DNA of 64,000 bases from Staphylococcus sp. GSSP0090 (GCF_013391405.1 NZ_JACBFD010000002.1:1-64000), one strand, 5' to 3'. Numbered from the stretch's first letter, positions 28,042 through 36,688 are shown. Program-made: numbers and translations. Notes: generated by a model from the letters alone, not told the origin.

Positions 28042-28653
28042 ATGAAACAATATAATGCGAACACATTAACGAAACAACAGAATTATAAATTGCTAAGTGG
28101 TAGTATCATTCCGAGACCGGTTGCGTTTGTTACAACACAAGATAAGGATGGCAATTTAAATGCGGCGCCCTTTAGTTTTTTTAATGTTGTATGTAGCGCG
28201 CCACCTATGATTATGATTTCTACAGCACGTTCACAAGGCAAACGCAAAGATACATCTTTAAATATTGAAGAAACAGGATCATTTGTTGTTCATATCACAG
28301 ATGAATTGACTGTAGAAGAAATAAATAAAACAGCGGCCCCTATAGACAGAAAGGAAAATGAATTAGACAGAACGCAATTGACATGTGTGAATTCGGATTT
28401 AGTACCTGTTCCTGGTATTGAACAAGCTAAGATTCGCATGGAATGCAAACTCAATCAACTGATTACATTAGGAGATGAACAAGAAGGGTCTGATTTAATC
28501 ATTGGCGAAGTGGTGATGTATCATATTGATGATGCGGTCTATTTTGATGATAGTAAAATAGATGCACAAGCATTATCACCTGTGGCTCGTTTGGCTGGTA
28601 ATGATTATGCTGTATTAGGCAAACCATTTACGATTAAGCGACCAACTGAGTGA
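28042..28653 (+). CDS. Flavin reductase family protein
   Basis: A 203-residue FMN-binding split-barrel protein of the flavin-reductase (DIM6/NTAB) family. Recognisable parts are SGSIIPRPVAFVTTQDKDGNL at the N-terminus, NAAPFSFFNVVCSAPPMIMIS and the KDTSLNIEETGSFVVHI segment that contacts flavin. Such proteins reduce FMN with NAD(P)H or act as flavoprotein oxidoreductases. Ribosome binding site AAAAGGAG. Single gene between the SDR terminator and the SAM riboswitch. Its electron acceptor or partner is unknown. Confidence 0.85.
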   Translation: MKQYNANTLTKQQNYKLLSGSIIPRPVAFVTTQDKDGNLNAAPFSFFNVVCSAPPMIMISTARSQGKRKDTSLNIEETGSFVVHITDELTVEEINKTAAPIDRKENELDRTQLTCVNSDLVPVPGIEQAKIRMECKLNQLITLGDEQEGSDLIIGEVVMYHIDDAVYFDDSKIDAQALSPVARLAGNDYAVLGKPFTIKRPTE

Positions 28654-28736
28654 TTTGTCAATGACGATGATGCAAATATTTCATCAACGCAATGTTGAGA
28701 TTTGTTAAAGTTTAGGTAATAATTCAAAGACAGTAA

Positions 28737-28765
28737 TTGACGAAACTCATTTAATATTGTACTGT
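28737..28765 (+). promoter_or_regulatory. Promoter of the SAM-riboswitch transcript
   Basis: TTGACG (28737-28742), 17-bp spacer and TACTGT (28760-28765). The predicted transcription start near 28772 lies just ahead of riboswitch helix P1. The -10 box is weak. Confidence 0.6.
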
Positions 28766-28784
28766 AAAAAAATAAATTAAATAA

Positions 28785-28881
28785 CTTATCAAGAGAAGTG
28801 GAGGGACTGGCCTGTAGATACTTCGGCAACATGATTATGCGTGTGCCAATTCCAGTAGCATCATTTATGCTAGAAGATAAG
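28785..28881 (+). promoter_or_regulatory. SAM-I riboswitch (S-box) aptamer
   Basis: All S-box landmarks appear in order: P1 5' arm CTTATC with AAGAG (28785-28795), GGAGGGACTGGCC, CGGCAAC, GTGCCAATTCC, and the P1 3' arm AGATAAG ending at 28881. The aptamer is followed by an intrinsic terminator (28900-28929) and then the NhaC-family gene at 29001, so SAM binding should switch that gene off. Identified by motif recognition; the covariance score was not computed. Confidence 0.93.
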
Positions 28882-28899
28882 AATAAATGTACAAAGTTT

Positions 28900-28929
28900 A
28901 CTCTTTCTTCATTTGGAAAGAGTTTTTTT
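28900..28929 (+). terminator. Riboswitch expression-platform terminator
   Basis: ACTCTTTC (28900-28907) pairs with GAAAGAGT (28916-28923), followed by seven Ts. Position 19 nt behind the S-box aptamer and 70 nt before the gene fits SAM-dependent premature termination. Confidence 0.85.
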
Positions 28930-29000
28930 ATTTGGGTAAGTTTATTTAAGGATAGAAAATTTGATGTTTTCATTTGAACTCAAAGGAAAGTTGGTTATTT

Positions 29001-30293
29001 ATGGAGGAGACTAAGAAAGGTAATGCATGGGCACTGATACCTTTAATTATATTTGTAGGTATGTTTCTAGGTGTCGGTATCATTACGGGTGATTTTACTA
29101 CAATGCCCCTAAACGTTGCCATATTGGTGGCTGCAATTGTGGGACTTGTGTTAAATAGAAAAGAATCATTTCAGAAGAAGGTTGAAATTTTCACCAAGGG
29201 TGCGGGACATTCAAATATTATTCTAATGATGCTCATTTTCCTACTGGCGGGTGCGTTTTCGCAAACCACGGAGGATATGGGCGGTGTTAAATCTACTGTG
29301 AATCTGGGATTATCCTTGATTCCTGAGAATTTAATCATTGTAGGTTTGTTCGTAATTTGTATGTTTGTTTCACTTTCTATGGGAACATCTGTAGGCACTG
29401 TAGCGGCTATTGCGCCAGTTGGCTTTGGACTAAGTCAAGCAACAGATGTATCTGCTGCGATTACTATGGCAACCGTCGTAGGTGGTGCGATGTTTGGTGA
29501 TAACTTATCAATGATTTCAGATACAACGATTGCTGCTGTCAGAACTCAAAAAACAAAAATGAGTGATAAGTTTAAAGTGAATATTAAAATCGTCTTACCA
29601 GGCGCGATATTTACTGTCATTGTGCTTTGGTTTTTAACAAATGGAGCACACATTGATGCTTCTAAGAGCTACGATTATGATTTTATAAAAGTTATTCCAT
29701 ACTTATTTGTACTTATTCTGGCATTATTTGGTGTCAACGTTATTATTGTACTTATCGGTGGAATTATCCTTTCTGCAATGATTGGTTTATTTTACGGTAG
29801 TTTTGATTGGATTGGTTTATTAAGTTCTATTTCTAAAGGGATTATTGGTATGGAAGATATCGCGATGATTGCACTATTAATTGGTGGTCTAGTTGCTTTA
29901 ATACAGCATAATGGCGGTATTACATGGCTACTTAATTTTGTACGTAATAGAGTGAAATCTAAACGTGGCGCAGAACTAGGGATTGCAGGATTAGTCAGTG
30001 TGGCAGATATTTCAACAGCTAATAATACAATTTCTATATTAATGGCAGGTCCGTTAGCTAAAGACATTTCTGATGAATATGGTGTCGATCCACGAAAATC
30101 AGCAAGTATTTTAGATATGTTTGCGAGCTGTTTCCAAGGACTATTACCTTACAGTCCGCAACTCATAGCTGCAGCTGGTGTGGCTTCTATATCACCATTT
30201 GAATTGGTACCCTATGCGATTTATCCGATGATATTAGGTGTATGTGGACTCATCGCGATCGCCTTTAGGTTACCAAGATTGGATAAGAAATAA
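29001..30293 (+). CDS. NhaC-superfamily transporter under SAM riboswitch, probable MetT-like methionine transporter
   Basis: A 430-residue NhaC-superfamily membrane protein closely resembling the one at 6019, with VSLSMGTSVGTVAAIAPVG, GAMFGDNLSMISDTTIAAVR and SVADISTANNTISILMAG motifs. It would be named Na+/H+ antiporter by default. However, it is the only gene behind an S-box, and NhaC-family MetT proteins were proposed as methionine transporters from such regulons. A methionine-related substrate is therefore the better hypothesis. Start: ATG behind AAAGGAAAG; an in-frame TTG 27 nt upstream has no Shine-Dalgarno sequence. Followed by a terminator. Confidence 0.8.
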   Translation: MEETKKGNAWALIPLIIFVGMFLGVGIITGDFTTMPLNVAILVAAIVGLVLNRKESFQKKVEIFTKGAGHSNIILMMLIFLLAGAFSQTTEDMGGVKSTVNLGLSLIPENLIIVGLFVICMFVSLSMGTSVGTVAAIAPVGFGLSQATDVSAAITMATVVGGAMFGDNLSMISDTTIAAVRTQKTKMSDKFKVNIKIVLPGAIFTVIVLWFLTNGAHIDASKSYDYDFIKVIPYLFVLILALFGVNVIIVLIGGIILSAMIGLFYGSFDWIGLLSSISKGIIGMEDIAMIALLIGGLVALIQHNGGITWLLNFVRNRVKSKRGAELGIAGLVSVADISTANNTISILMAGPLAKDISDEYGVDPRKSASILDMFASCFQGLLPYSPQLIAAAGVASISPFELVPYAIYPMILGVCGLIAIAFRLPRLDKK

Positions 30294-30658
30294 ACTGTGA
30301 CTACAATATAATTAGGATATTTGGTGAGCATTGATGATTTACAGTTATCGTGCTTTATAGTTAAGGATAATAAAAAGGAGAGCGCACGGAATCTTATTGA
30401 TGATTTGATTTCTGGCTCTCTTTTTTTAATGATAGGCTTAGGATGAGGTTTAGATTTCTTTATTTTAACGTAATAACATAACGGTTTATAAATTGAGAAT
30501 GTAAAATTTTGACGTTTACTGACTATTAACGATAAAATAAAGTTGTTGAAGGTTTAATAAAATCATACAAACCCTTATATTTTGTATGATTATAGTTTAG
30601 AAGTCTTGTATAATGCGTTAGAATAGAAATAAGAGTGAAAGTAGGTGAACAATCCATC
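30294..30658. other. Intergenic region before the SRPBCC gene
   Basis: 365 bp with the terminator at 30374-30427 and AT-rich upstream sequence of the SRPBCC gene, including a palindrome-like TTTGTATGATTATAG region near 30580. No coding sequence seen. Confidence 0.5.
30374..30427 (+). terminator. Terminator of the MetT-like gene
   Basis: A 10-bp stem with one wobble (30374-30383 with 30415-30424), a long loop and a run of Ts, 80 nt behind the stop codon. Confidence 0.7.
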
Positions 30659-31165
30659 GTGGCTAAATATAATGTAGAAAATGAAAATGTTGAGATACGT
30701 CTTGAACGATTATTTAAAGTTGAACCTGAATTGTTATATCAAGCGTGGACAGATGAACGATTTCTTAAACAATGGTTTATGACAACAGAAAGAACAAATA
30801 AATCAATTCAAGTAGATGCTGAACAAAATGGAAGCTATACAATTATTGATGTAAGAAAAGGCAAAGAAAACAAAGTTCAAGGATCATATCATACGTTAAC
30901 ACCTTTTGAATATATTGTAATGACAATCGGTATGCCAGAGTTAAGTGATTCTGAAGATACGATTGAAGTCGAAATCTTCGAGAGGGAACCAGGTATTACA
31001 CAAATGATTTTTAATTACACTGCGTATGTACCTAGAGAACGTAGACTTACAACATTAGAATATAAACAAAAGAAAAAAGAATATCATGATTCTACTGCAC
31101 ATGGTTTTGAAATGTTATTTGATAAACTACAAATTGCATTAGAAACATTTGAAGCGGAATTATAA
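30659..31165 (+). CDS. SRPBCC / AHSA1 domain protein
   Basis: About 168 residues forming one START-like helix-grip domain of the activator-of-Hsp90-ATPase-1 (AHSA1) family: RLFKVEPELLYQAWTDERFLKQWFM at the start, then GSYTIIDVRKG, then a TPFEYIVMTIGMPE strand, and a long C-terminal helix HGFEMLFDKLQIALETFE. I prefer the GTG at 30659, which has AGGTGA about 10 nt upstream; a GTG 24 nt earlier has no ribosome binding site. Ligand and role are unknown. Single gene closed by a perfect terminator. Confidence 0.75.
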   Translation: MAKYNVENENVEIRLERLFKVEPELLYQAWTDERFLKQWFMTTERTNKSIQVDAEQNGSYTIIDVRKGKENKVQGSYHTLTPFEYIVMTIGMPELSDSEDTIEVEIFEREPGITQMIFNYTAYVPRERRLTTLEYKQKKKEYHDSTAHGFEMLFDKLQIALETFEAEL

Positions 31166-31176
31166 TATAACGATAA

Positions 31177-31224
31177 AAAGGACTTACAAGCATGCTAAAT
31201 GAATTAGTGGCTTGTAAGTCCTTT
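31177..31224. terminator. Bidirectional terminator
   Basis: A perfect 15-bp inverted repeat (31177-31191, 31210-31224) between the SRPBCC gene and the converging RpiR regulator, whose stop codon is 8 nt away. Confidence 0.85.
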
Positions 31225-31232
31225 ATTAAATA

Positions 31233-32000
31233 TTAATGTGTATTTAGTTCGCCTTTTTCTTGGCGTTCATTATATTTACGTAGCAATGTTTCAAAAAAGA
31301 TATGATAACTGATAAAACTAGAGTAGTCTATGCCATCTACGAGATAAAACGTATTACTTGAAACATAGATATTATAGTTTGCTTTTTGTGCGAGCGTGTT
31401 ATCTTTCAATGTAGTTACTGAGAAGAAATACTTTTGACGTAGTTGCAACAAATTAGTGATGTCTGAAAGTTGCGCTGTTTCTCCGGAAAGAGAAATGATA
31501 AAAAAGATATCTTTTGGTGTTGCTTTATTTAAGACCATTTTAAATTCATGTACATCATGTAAGACAATAATATTTTTATGGATTGTTAATAAAATCCTTT
31601 GTGCTTCTTGAGCGACATTCATTTGAGCTAATCCTGTTCCGTATAAATAGACCGTTTCAGCTTGGTTGATTTTATTGGTAATGAGTTCATAATCAATGCG
31701 TTCTAAATAAGTAAACGTATTTTCAATTTCTTGTTTAAATCCTTCGATAGAATCAGATGGCAATTGATGTGATTGTTCTGTTTCAAATTTTAAATAAGAT
31801 TTAAAATCACTGTATCCATCAAACCCAAGCTTACGTGTAAGACGATGAATCGTAGCATTGGATGCATGGGTATGTGCAGCTAATTCTTGTATTTTCATCG
31901 TTTTACATTGATTAATATGTGTATTAATAAAATGTGCTATATGTAAATCATTTTCATTTAATTTATTAAAGTTGTTATTAACACGTTCATCTAAAAACAA
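31233..32000 (-). CDS. RpiR/MurR family regulator of the adjacent PTS gene
   Basis: A 255-residue RpiR-type regulator: N-terminal helix-turn-helix (AAHTHASNATIHRLTRKLGFDG, residues ~42-63) and C-terminal SIS sugar-phosphate-binding domain (VYLYGTGLAQMNVAQEA, IISLSGETAQLSDITNLL). The start codon is TTG, supported by AGGTGA 6 nt upstream; no ATG is suitably placed. It is divergent from the PTS gene, with a perfect TGAAAAT-ATTTTCA palindrome 22-35 bp upstream of its start. It likely senses the phosphosugar produced by the PTS transporter; repressor or activator role is not visible. Confidence 0.85.
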   Translation of the reverse strand: MFLDERVNNNFNKLNENDLHIAHFINTHINQCKTMKIQELAAHTHASNATIHRLTRKLGFDGYSDFKSYLKFETEQSHQLPSDSIEGFKQEIENTFTYLERIDYELITNKINQAETVYLYGTGLAQMNVAQEAQRILLTIHKNIIVLHDVHEFKMVLNKATPKDIFFIISLSGETAQLSDITNLLQLRQKYFFSVTTLKDNTLAQKANYNIYVSSNTFYLVDGIDYSSFISYHIFFETLLRKYNERQEKGELNTH

Positions 32001-32021
32001 TAGTATTCACCTCGCACTTCA

Positions 32022-32052
32022 TGAAAATATTTTCATCTTTTGAAAATATAAT
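32022..32052. promoter_or_regulatory. Candidate RpiR operator
   Basis: TGAAAATATTTTCA (32022-32035), a perfect 14-bp palindrome, with a second half-site TTGAAAATATAAT directly behind it, in the divergent region between the RpiR gene and the PTS gene. Confidence 0.5.
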
Positions 32053-32097
32053 CTGATTATACAAAATTATTCCAAATGCCGTCAAACTATTGTTTGT

Positions 32098-32112
32098 ATG
32101 TAAGCGTTTCCT
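32098..32112. promoter_or_regulatory. Candidate cre (CcpA) site before the PTS gene
   Basis: ATGTAAGCGTTTCCT matches WTGNAANCGNWNNCW at all fixed positions, about 105 bp before the PTS gene start. Catabolite repression of a secondary sugar transporter would be expected. Confidence 0.55.
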
Positions 32113-32214
32113 TTAATATTGTACATAAGCCATTCATACGAATGAATATAACAATAAAGTATAAGTAGTTAAAATATAGAAGATTTAATTGATAGGAAAA
32201 GAGGGAACACAGTT

Positions 32215-33798
32215 ATGAACGCAATTAAAAGATTTGGTAGTGCAATGATTGTACCGGTATTGATGTTTGCTTTCTTTGGTATTGTACTTGGATTTGCAAC
32301 ATTATTTAAAAATCCATCAATTATGGGAAGTATTGCTGAGGATGGCACCAATTGGTTTAAGGTTTGGTCAGTCATTGAATCAGGCGGGTGGACGATATTC
32401 AATCATATGGAAATCGTCTTCGTTGTAGGTTTACCTTTATCGTTAGCTAAGAAAGCACCGGGACATGCTGCCTTGGCTGCCTTAATGGGTTACTTAATGT
32501 TTAATACATTTATCAATGCAATACTCACACAATGGCCGCATACATTTGGCGCAAATTTAGAAAAAGGTGTTGAAAATGTTACAGGGCTTAAAGCGATTGC
32601 TGGCATTGAAACGTTAGATACAAATATATTAGGCGGTATCATCATCTCTAGTATTATAACTTGGATACATAATCGCTATTACAGTAAACGTCTTCCTGAA
32701 ATGTTAGGTGTTTTCCAAGGATTGACCTTTGTTGTTACGATTTCATTTTTTGTTATGCTACCTGTTGCATTAATTACATGTATTATTTGGCCAACTGTAC
32801 AAGGGGGCATTTCATCATTACAAGGATTTATTATTGGTTCAGGCTATATTGGCGTATGGTTGTACCATTTCTTGGAAAGAGTGCTTATCCCAACTGGTTT
32901 GCATCATTTCATTTATGCACCGATTGAAGTAGGACCAGTAGTAGTTAATCACGGTTTGAAGGCAGAATGGTTTGAACATGTCAATGAGTTCGCTAAGAGT
33001 ACGAAACCATTAAAAGAACAATTCCCTTATGGATTTATGTTGCAAGGTAATGGTAAAGTATTTGGTGCTATTGGTATTGCTTTAGCAATGTACTCCACGA
33101 CACCGAAAGAGAATAAAAAGAAAATTGCAGCATTACTCATACCAGCAACGTTGACAGCTGTCGTTGTAGGTATTACGGAACCGTTAGAATTCACATTCTT
33201 ATTTATTGCACCATATTTATTTGTCTTACATGCATTATTAGCCGCTACAATGGATACTTTAATGTATGGATTTGGTCTTGTAGGTAATTTTGGTGGTGGA
33301 CTTTTAGACTTTTTCGCTACAAACTGGATTCCACTAGCACAAAATCATTGGTTAACTTACGTATTCCAAATTATTATTGGTCTTATATTTACAGCAATAT
33401 ATTACTTCTTATTTAGATTTTTAATTTTAAAATTCAATATTCCACTTCCTGGTCGTAAAAAAGATGAAGAAGATGTGAAGTTGTATAGTAAAAATGATTA
33501 TAAAGATAAAAAAGGTGAATCAAAAGCAACAGCATCTACAGGAAATGAATACGAGGATAAAGCACTTTATTATTTAGAAGGCTTAGGTGGTAAAGAAAAT
33601 ATTAAGGATGTAACAAATTGTACGACGCGTTTGAGATTGACTGTGAATGATCCTGAGAAAGTAGAAGATAGCGGCTATTTCACGCACAAGCAAATGTCTC
33701 ATGGATTAGTTAAGAGTGGTAAGAACGTACAAGTTGTTGTGGGCATGTCTGTGCCACAAGTAAGAGAAGCTTTTGAAAATATAATCAATAAACCATAG
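32215..33798 (+). CDS. glvC: PTS alpha-glucoside-type EIICB component (GlvC-like)
   Basis: A 527-residue phosphotransferase permease with an N-terminal EIIC membrane domain (residues 1 to ~420, motif GITEPLEFTFLFIAPYLF near 323) and a C-terminal EIIB domain whose phosphorylated cysteine is Cys469 in VTNCTTRLRLTV. The pattern fits the glucose-family, maltose/alpha-glucoside (GlvC, arbutin-like) group. No EIIA domain is present, so a shared glucose-type EIIA must donate phosphate. Divergent RpiR gene, palindrome and cre site suggest substrate induction and catabolite repression. No phospho-alpha-glucosidase gene is adjacent, and the sugar is not certain. Confidence 0.85.
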   Translation: MNAIKRFGSAMIVPVLMFAFFGIVLGFATLFKNPSIMGSIAEDGTNWFKVWSVIESGGWTIFNHMEIVFVVGLPLSLAKKAPGHAALAALMGYLMFNTFINAILTQWPHTFGANLEKGVENVTGLKAIAGIETLDTNILGGIIISSIITWIHNRYYSKRLPEMLGVFQGLTFVVTISFFVMLPVALITCIIWPTVQGGISSLQGFIIGSGYIGVWLYHFLERVLIPTGLHHFIYAPIEVGPVVVNHGLKAEWFEHVNEFAKSTKPLKEQFPYGFMLQGNGKVFGAIGIALAMYSTTPKENKKKIAALLIPATLTAVVVGITEPLEFTFLFIAPYLFVLHALLAATMDTLMYGFGLVGNFGGGLLDFFATNWIPLAQNHWLTYVFQIIIGLIFTAIYYFLFRFLILKFNIPLPGRKKDEEDVKLYSKNDYKDKKGESKATASTGNEYEDKALYYLEGLGGKENIKDVTNCTTRLRLTVNDPEKVEDSGYFTHKQMSHGLVKSGKNVQVVVGMSVPQVREAFENIINKP

Positions 33799-33816
33799 TA
33801 ATGCATATCAAAATTT

Positions 33817-33846
33817 AGGCCGAGACATTCATTTGTGTCTCGGCCT
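33817..33846. terminator. Terminator between glvC and the unknown gene
   Basis: A perfect 11-bp GC-rich stem (AGGCCGAGACA 33817-33827, complement 33836-33846) with an 8-nt loop, followed by GTTTCG on the plus side. Confidence 0.75.
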
Positions 33847-33919
33847 GTTTCGTGTTTTGGGATTTGATTGTATCAATGCTATCTTAGAAAAAATTGAAGT
33901 CTAAATCCACAGAGTAAAT

Positions 33920-34450
33920 TTATGAAATTCTTACTTTATGCATGAGTCGTGGTTGGTATACTGCGCCAATGACATCAATGTTATGCGTTGCTACTAAATA
34001 TATTAATTTAGCAAATATGGAAGGTGAACATGAAACATTTATTTTGTTTCTATTGAAGGTATAAGAGATATAGTCAGTTTGGTTAATTAAATTCATGATG
34101 TCGATGACTTTATCTTTTATAAATGCATCATGTAAACCGTCTACGATTAATTCAAAACGCTTAGATGACAATAATAAGTGATCTAATGCTAACAGTTCAT
34201 CTGAATGTGCATTTTCAAGTATTTGATAGATAGCGTAATGATGAAAACTTAAAAAGCTAATCAAATAAGGTAGTTGTTGTTTAGGTAAATTAATCTCTAA
34301 AGCATACAAATTATTTTTCTTGAAAATAGTAAATTTAAATGACTTACAAAATTGAATTTGTTTTAAAAGCTTGGTTAGTTGTTTTCTCGTCGTACGCTTA
34401 CCAAGGCCTTCAATATTTAACACAAATGTTTCTGTTTTATCTAAAAACAT
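33920..34450 (-). CDS. Unknown 176-residue protein
   Basis: I do not recognise this protein. It is basic, without signal peptide or membrane helix. The N-terminal third is lysine-rich (KRTTRKQLTKLLKQIQFCKSF), the middle is hydrophobic-amphipathic (LPYLISFLSFHHYAIYQIL), and the C-terminal half repeats a similar alternation of helix and strand, suggesting two related alpha/beta lobes. The ATG is preceded by GGGGGT with normal spacing. It stands alone between glvC and the BASS transporter. Codon use looks like its neighbours. Real gene likely; function open. Confidence 0.65.
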   Translation of the reverse strand: MFLDKTETFVLNIEGLGKRTTRKQLTKLLKQIQFCKSFKFTIFKKNNLYALEINLPKQQLPYLISFLSFHHYAIYQILENAHSDELLALDHLLLSSKRFELIVDGLHDAFIKDKVIDIMNLINQTDYISYTFNRNKINVSCSPSIFAKLIYLVATHNIDVIGAVYQPRLMHKVRIS

Positions 34451-34704
34451 ATTATACCCCCAATATCTATATAAAGTGTTTTATCGTTATTAATCATAAT
34501 ATTCTATTACACTTAAATTTTTACATGTTTATATTTCTATTAGATTGTACCACTCTTTTTCACAGTAATCACTAGGTCTATAGAATGAAGTTGAAAAATT
34601 TTTAAAAGGGATAATAAATTTTGAATATTTAGAAAATTCAGTTGTTTAAGCCTATAAAATATGATACATTTCTCTTTGTTAATACATAGAGGGAAGTGTT
34701 TAAG

Positions 34705-35619
34705 ATGTTATCAAAAGTTAGTAGATTTGCCACCAACACATTCTTAGTATGGATGTTGATTGCTGCGATTATTGGATTTATTTTTCCAGCGCAATTAGCT
34801 ACATTGAGCGGATGGGTACCGTATTTACTCGGTATTGTTATGTTAGGGATGGGATTAACCATTGATCCCAAAGACTTCAAAATCGTTTTTCAGTCGCCAC
34901 GTGCGGTGATTACCGGCGTTATCTTACAATATACGATTATGCCATTAGCAGCATTTTTAATCGCAAAATTATTTCATTTACCGCCTGAAGTTGCAATCGG
35001 TGTTATATTAGTAGGATGTTGTCCGGGAGGCACATCAAGTAATGTGATGAGTTACTTGGCCAATGCGAATGTTGCGCTATCAGTTGCTATCACAAGTGTT
35101 TCAACTTTACTAGCGCCAATCATGACACCCGCATTGATATATTTATTTGCTCATGAATGGTTACAAGTATCATTCATGAGTATGTTTTGGTCAGTGATTC
35201 AAGTCATATTGATACCTATATTAATTGGCTTTATATTGCAAAAAGTATTCAAAAATTTTGCAGCCAAATCTGCTACAGCATTGCCAATTGTCTCTGTTGT
35301 TGCGATATCACTCATTTTAGCTTCAGTCGTTGGTGGTAGTAAATCTCAAATCTTACAAACTGGTTTGTTAATCTTTGCTGTTGTTATCTTACATAATATT
35401 GTAGGTTATATGCTTGGATATACGTTAGCTCGAATATTCAAATTAGAGAGAGCAGATAAGAAAGCAGTATCTATTGAAGTGGGTATGCAAAATTCAGGTC
35501 TAGCTGTCTCATTAGCGACTGTACATTTTAGTCCGTTAGCAGCTGTGCCTGGTGCAGTATTTAGTCTGGTGCATAATGTTACAGGACCAATTTTAGCAAA
35601 ATACTGGCATAAACGTTAA
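34705..35619 (+). CDS. Bile acid:sodium symporter (BASS) family transporter
   Basis: A 304-residue membrane protein with nine or ten helices of the BASS/YocS fold. Typical motifs: MLGMGLTIDPKDFK (near residue 48), the VGCCPGGTSSNVMSYLANANVALSV crossover (split here as VGCCPGGTSSNVMSYL and following), and the C-terminal EVGMQNSGLAVSLA. Despite the family name, bacterial members move pantoate, pyruvate or other organic anions with Na+. Start chosen at the ATG behind GAGGGAAG; a GTG three codons earlier touches it. Single gene closed by a stem-loop. Confidence 0.88.
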   Translation: MLSKVSRFATNTFLVWMLIAAIIGFIFPAQLATLSGWVPYLLGIVMLGMGLTIDPKDFKIVFQSPRAVITGVILQYTIMPLAAFLIAKLFHLPPEVAIGVILVGCCPGGTSSNVMSYLANANVALSVAITSVSTLLAPIMTPALIYLFAHEWLQVSFMSMFWSVIQVILIPILIGFILQKVFKNFAAKSATALPIVSVVAISLILASVVGGSKSQILQTGLLIFAVVILHNIVGYMLGYTLARIFKLERADKKAVSIEVGMQNSGLAVSLATVHFSPLAAVPGAVFSLVHNVTGPILAKYWHKR

Positions 35620-35633
35620 ATATTAATAAATCG

Positions 35634-35690
35634 GTGGGTACAACTATGAAACTACGTCTATAGGTGGTTCATGGTTGTATCCACTTTTTT
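35634..35690 (+). terminator. Terminator of the BASS gene
   Basis: A 17-bp stem with a few G-T wobbles (35634-35650 with 35668-35684) followed by six Ts. Confidence 0.8.
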
Positions 35691-35801
35691 GTGAAAGTGA
35701 TAAGGTGAAGAAGATTAAATTTACTTGGAATTATGATAAGCTAATACCAAATAGAAATGATTTAACGATTGAATTGTGAAGCAATTATTGGAGGCATAAT
35801 G

Positions 35802-36446
35802 ATGTATAAAGCAGTAGTATTTGATTTTGATGGGACGATGATTGATACAGAAAAGCACCTTTTTGAAATCATCAATAAACATTTAAAACAGTATAAGTTA
35901 AATGAAATTAGTTTGGCCTATTATCGACAATCTATTGGTGGTGCTGCAACAGCATTACATAATTATCTAGAGGAAGTACTTGGTATCGATAATAAAAATA
36001 AAATTTATAAAGAACATAATGAAACGAGTGTAGATTTACCGATTATTGAATCTGTACAAAAGTTATTGGATTATTGTAAACAACGCCATATACCTATGGC
36101 AATCGCAACGAGTAGTTATCGTGAAGATATTCTACCAACATTTAAAAATCTCGGTTTAGATAACTATATAGATATCATTGTAGGGCGTGAGGATGTTGCG
36201 GCAATTAAACCCAATCCAGATCCTTATTTAATAGCAGTTCAAAAACTAAATTATAATCCTACGAATTGTCTTGCGATAGAAGACTCTGTTAATGGCGCTA
36301 CAGCTGCTGTTACTGCGGGATTAGATGTTATTGTTAATACCAATGAAATGACAGAACTACAAGATTTTAATGATGTTGCTTATATAGGTAAAGATTTATC
36401 TGCAGAAGAGATTATAAATTTATGTTTTGAAAATAATAGAGGTTAA
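35802..36446 (+). CDS. HAD superfamily phosphatase (beta-PGM/GS1-like)
   Basis: A 214-residue haloacid-dehalogenase-like hydrolase. Motif I VFDFDGTMIDTEKH contains the nucleophile and acid Asp residues, a helical cap domain follows, then motif II (IATSSYREDIL), motif III (lysine in AIKPNPDPYL) and motif IV (AIEDSVNGATAA). It resembles GS1-like/2-deoxyglucose-6-phosphatase or beta-phosphoglucomutase proteins; the substrate cannot be told. Two consecutive ATGs follow GGAGG, and the second (7 nt spacing) is preferred. A small membrane protein gene follows 4 bp after the stop. Confidence 0.85.
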   Translation: MYKAVVFDFDGTMIDTEKHLFEIINKHLKQYKLNEISLAYYRQSIGGAATALHNYLEEVLGIDNKNKIYKEHNETSVDLPIIESVQKLLDYCKQRHIPMAIATSSYREDILPTFKNLGLDNYIDIIVGREDVAAIKPNPDPYLIAVQKLNYNPTNCLAIEDSVNGATAAVTAGLDVIVNTNEMTELQDFNDVAYIGKDLSAEEIINLCFENNRG

Positions 36447-36450
36447 TGCG

Positions 36451-36642
36451 ATGAATGGTTATTTGATATTGTTTTTCTTAGGAGGACCTATTATCTTAGC
36501 AATCGGTAATTTAGTGTTAGGGCCTATTTTTAATAAAAAAATACCATTTCATATTCATTTTCGTTCGTTTATGGTTGGTAGTTTCGTTTATTTATTAGGA
36601 GCTGCAGTACTTTATTATTTTGTCTTACAAGATCAATTTTAA
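36451..36642 (+). CDS. Small two-helix membrane protein
   Basis: 63 residues with two hydrophobic helices (residues ~4-24 and ~44-60) separated by a basic, His-containing loop IPFHIHFRSF. The ATG has AGAGG about 8 nt upstream, inside the end of the HAD gene, so it is probably co-transcribed with it. Not recognised; no function proposed. Ends just before a terminator. Confidence 0.6.
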   Translation: MNGYLILFFLGGPIILAIGNLVLGPIFNKKIPFHIHFRSFMVGSFVYLLGAAVLYYFVLQDQF

Positions 36643-36648
36643 TATTAA

Positions 36649-36682
36649 AAATGGCTGTCATGTTAAAACACGACAGCCATTT
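36649..36682. terminator. Bidirectional terminator
   Basis: A perfect 11-bp stem (AAATGGCTGTC 36649-36659 with 36672-36682) and 12-nt loop between two convergent small-gene units. Confidence 0.8.
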
Positions 36683-36688
36683 ATGCTT

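Noticed and set aside
28605-28973. 122-codon open frame on the minus strand
   Set aside because: It runs antisense through the SAM riboswitch and its terminator and into the end of the flavin reductase gene; explained by those features.
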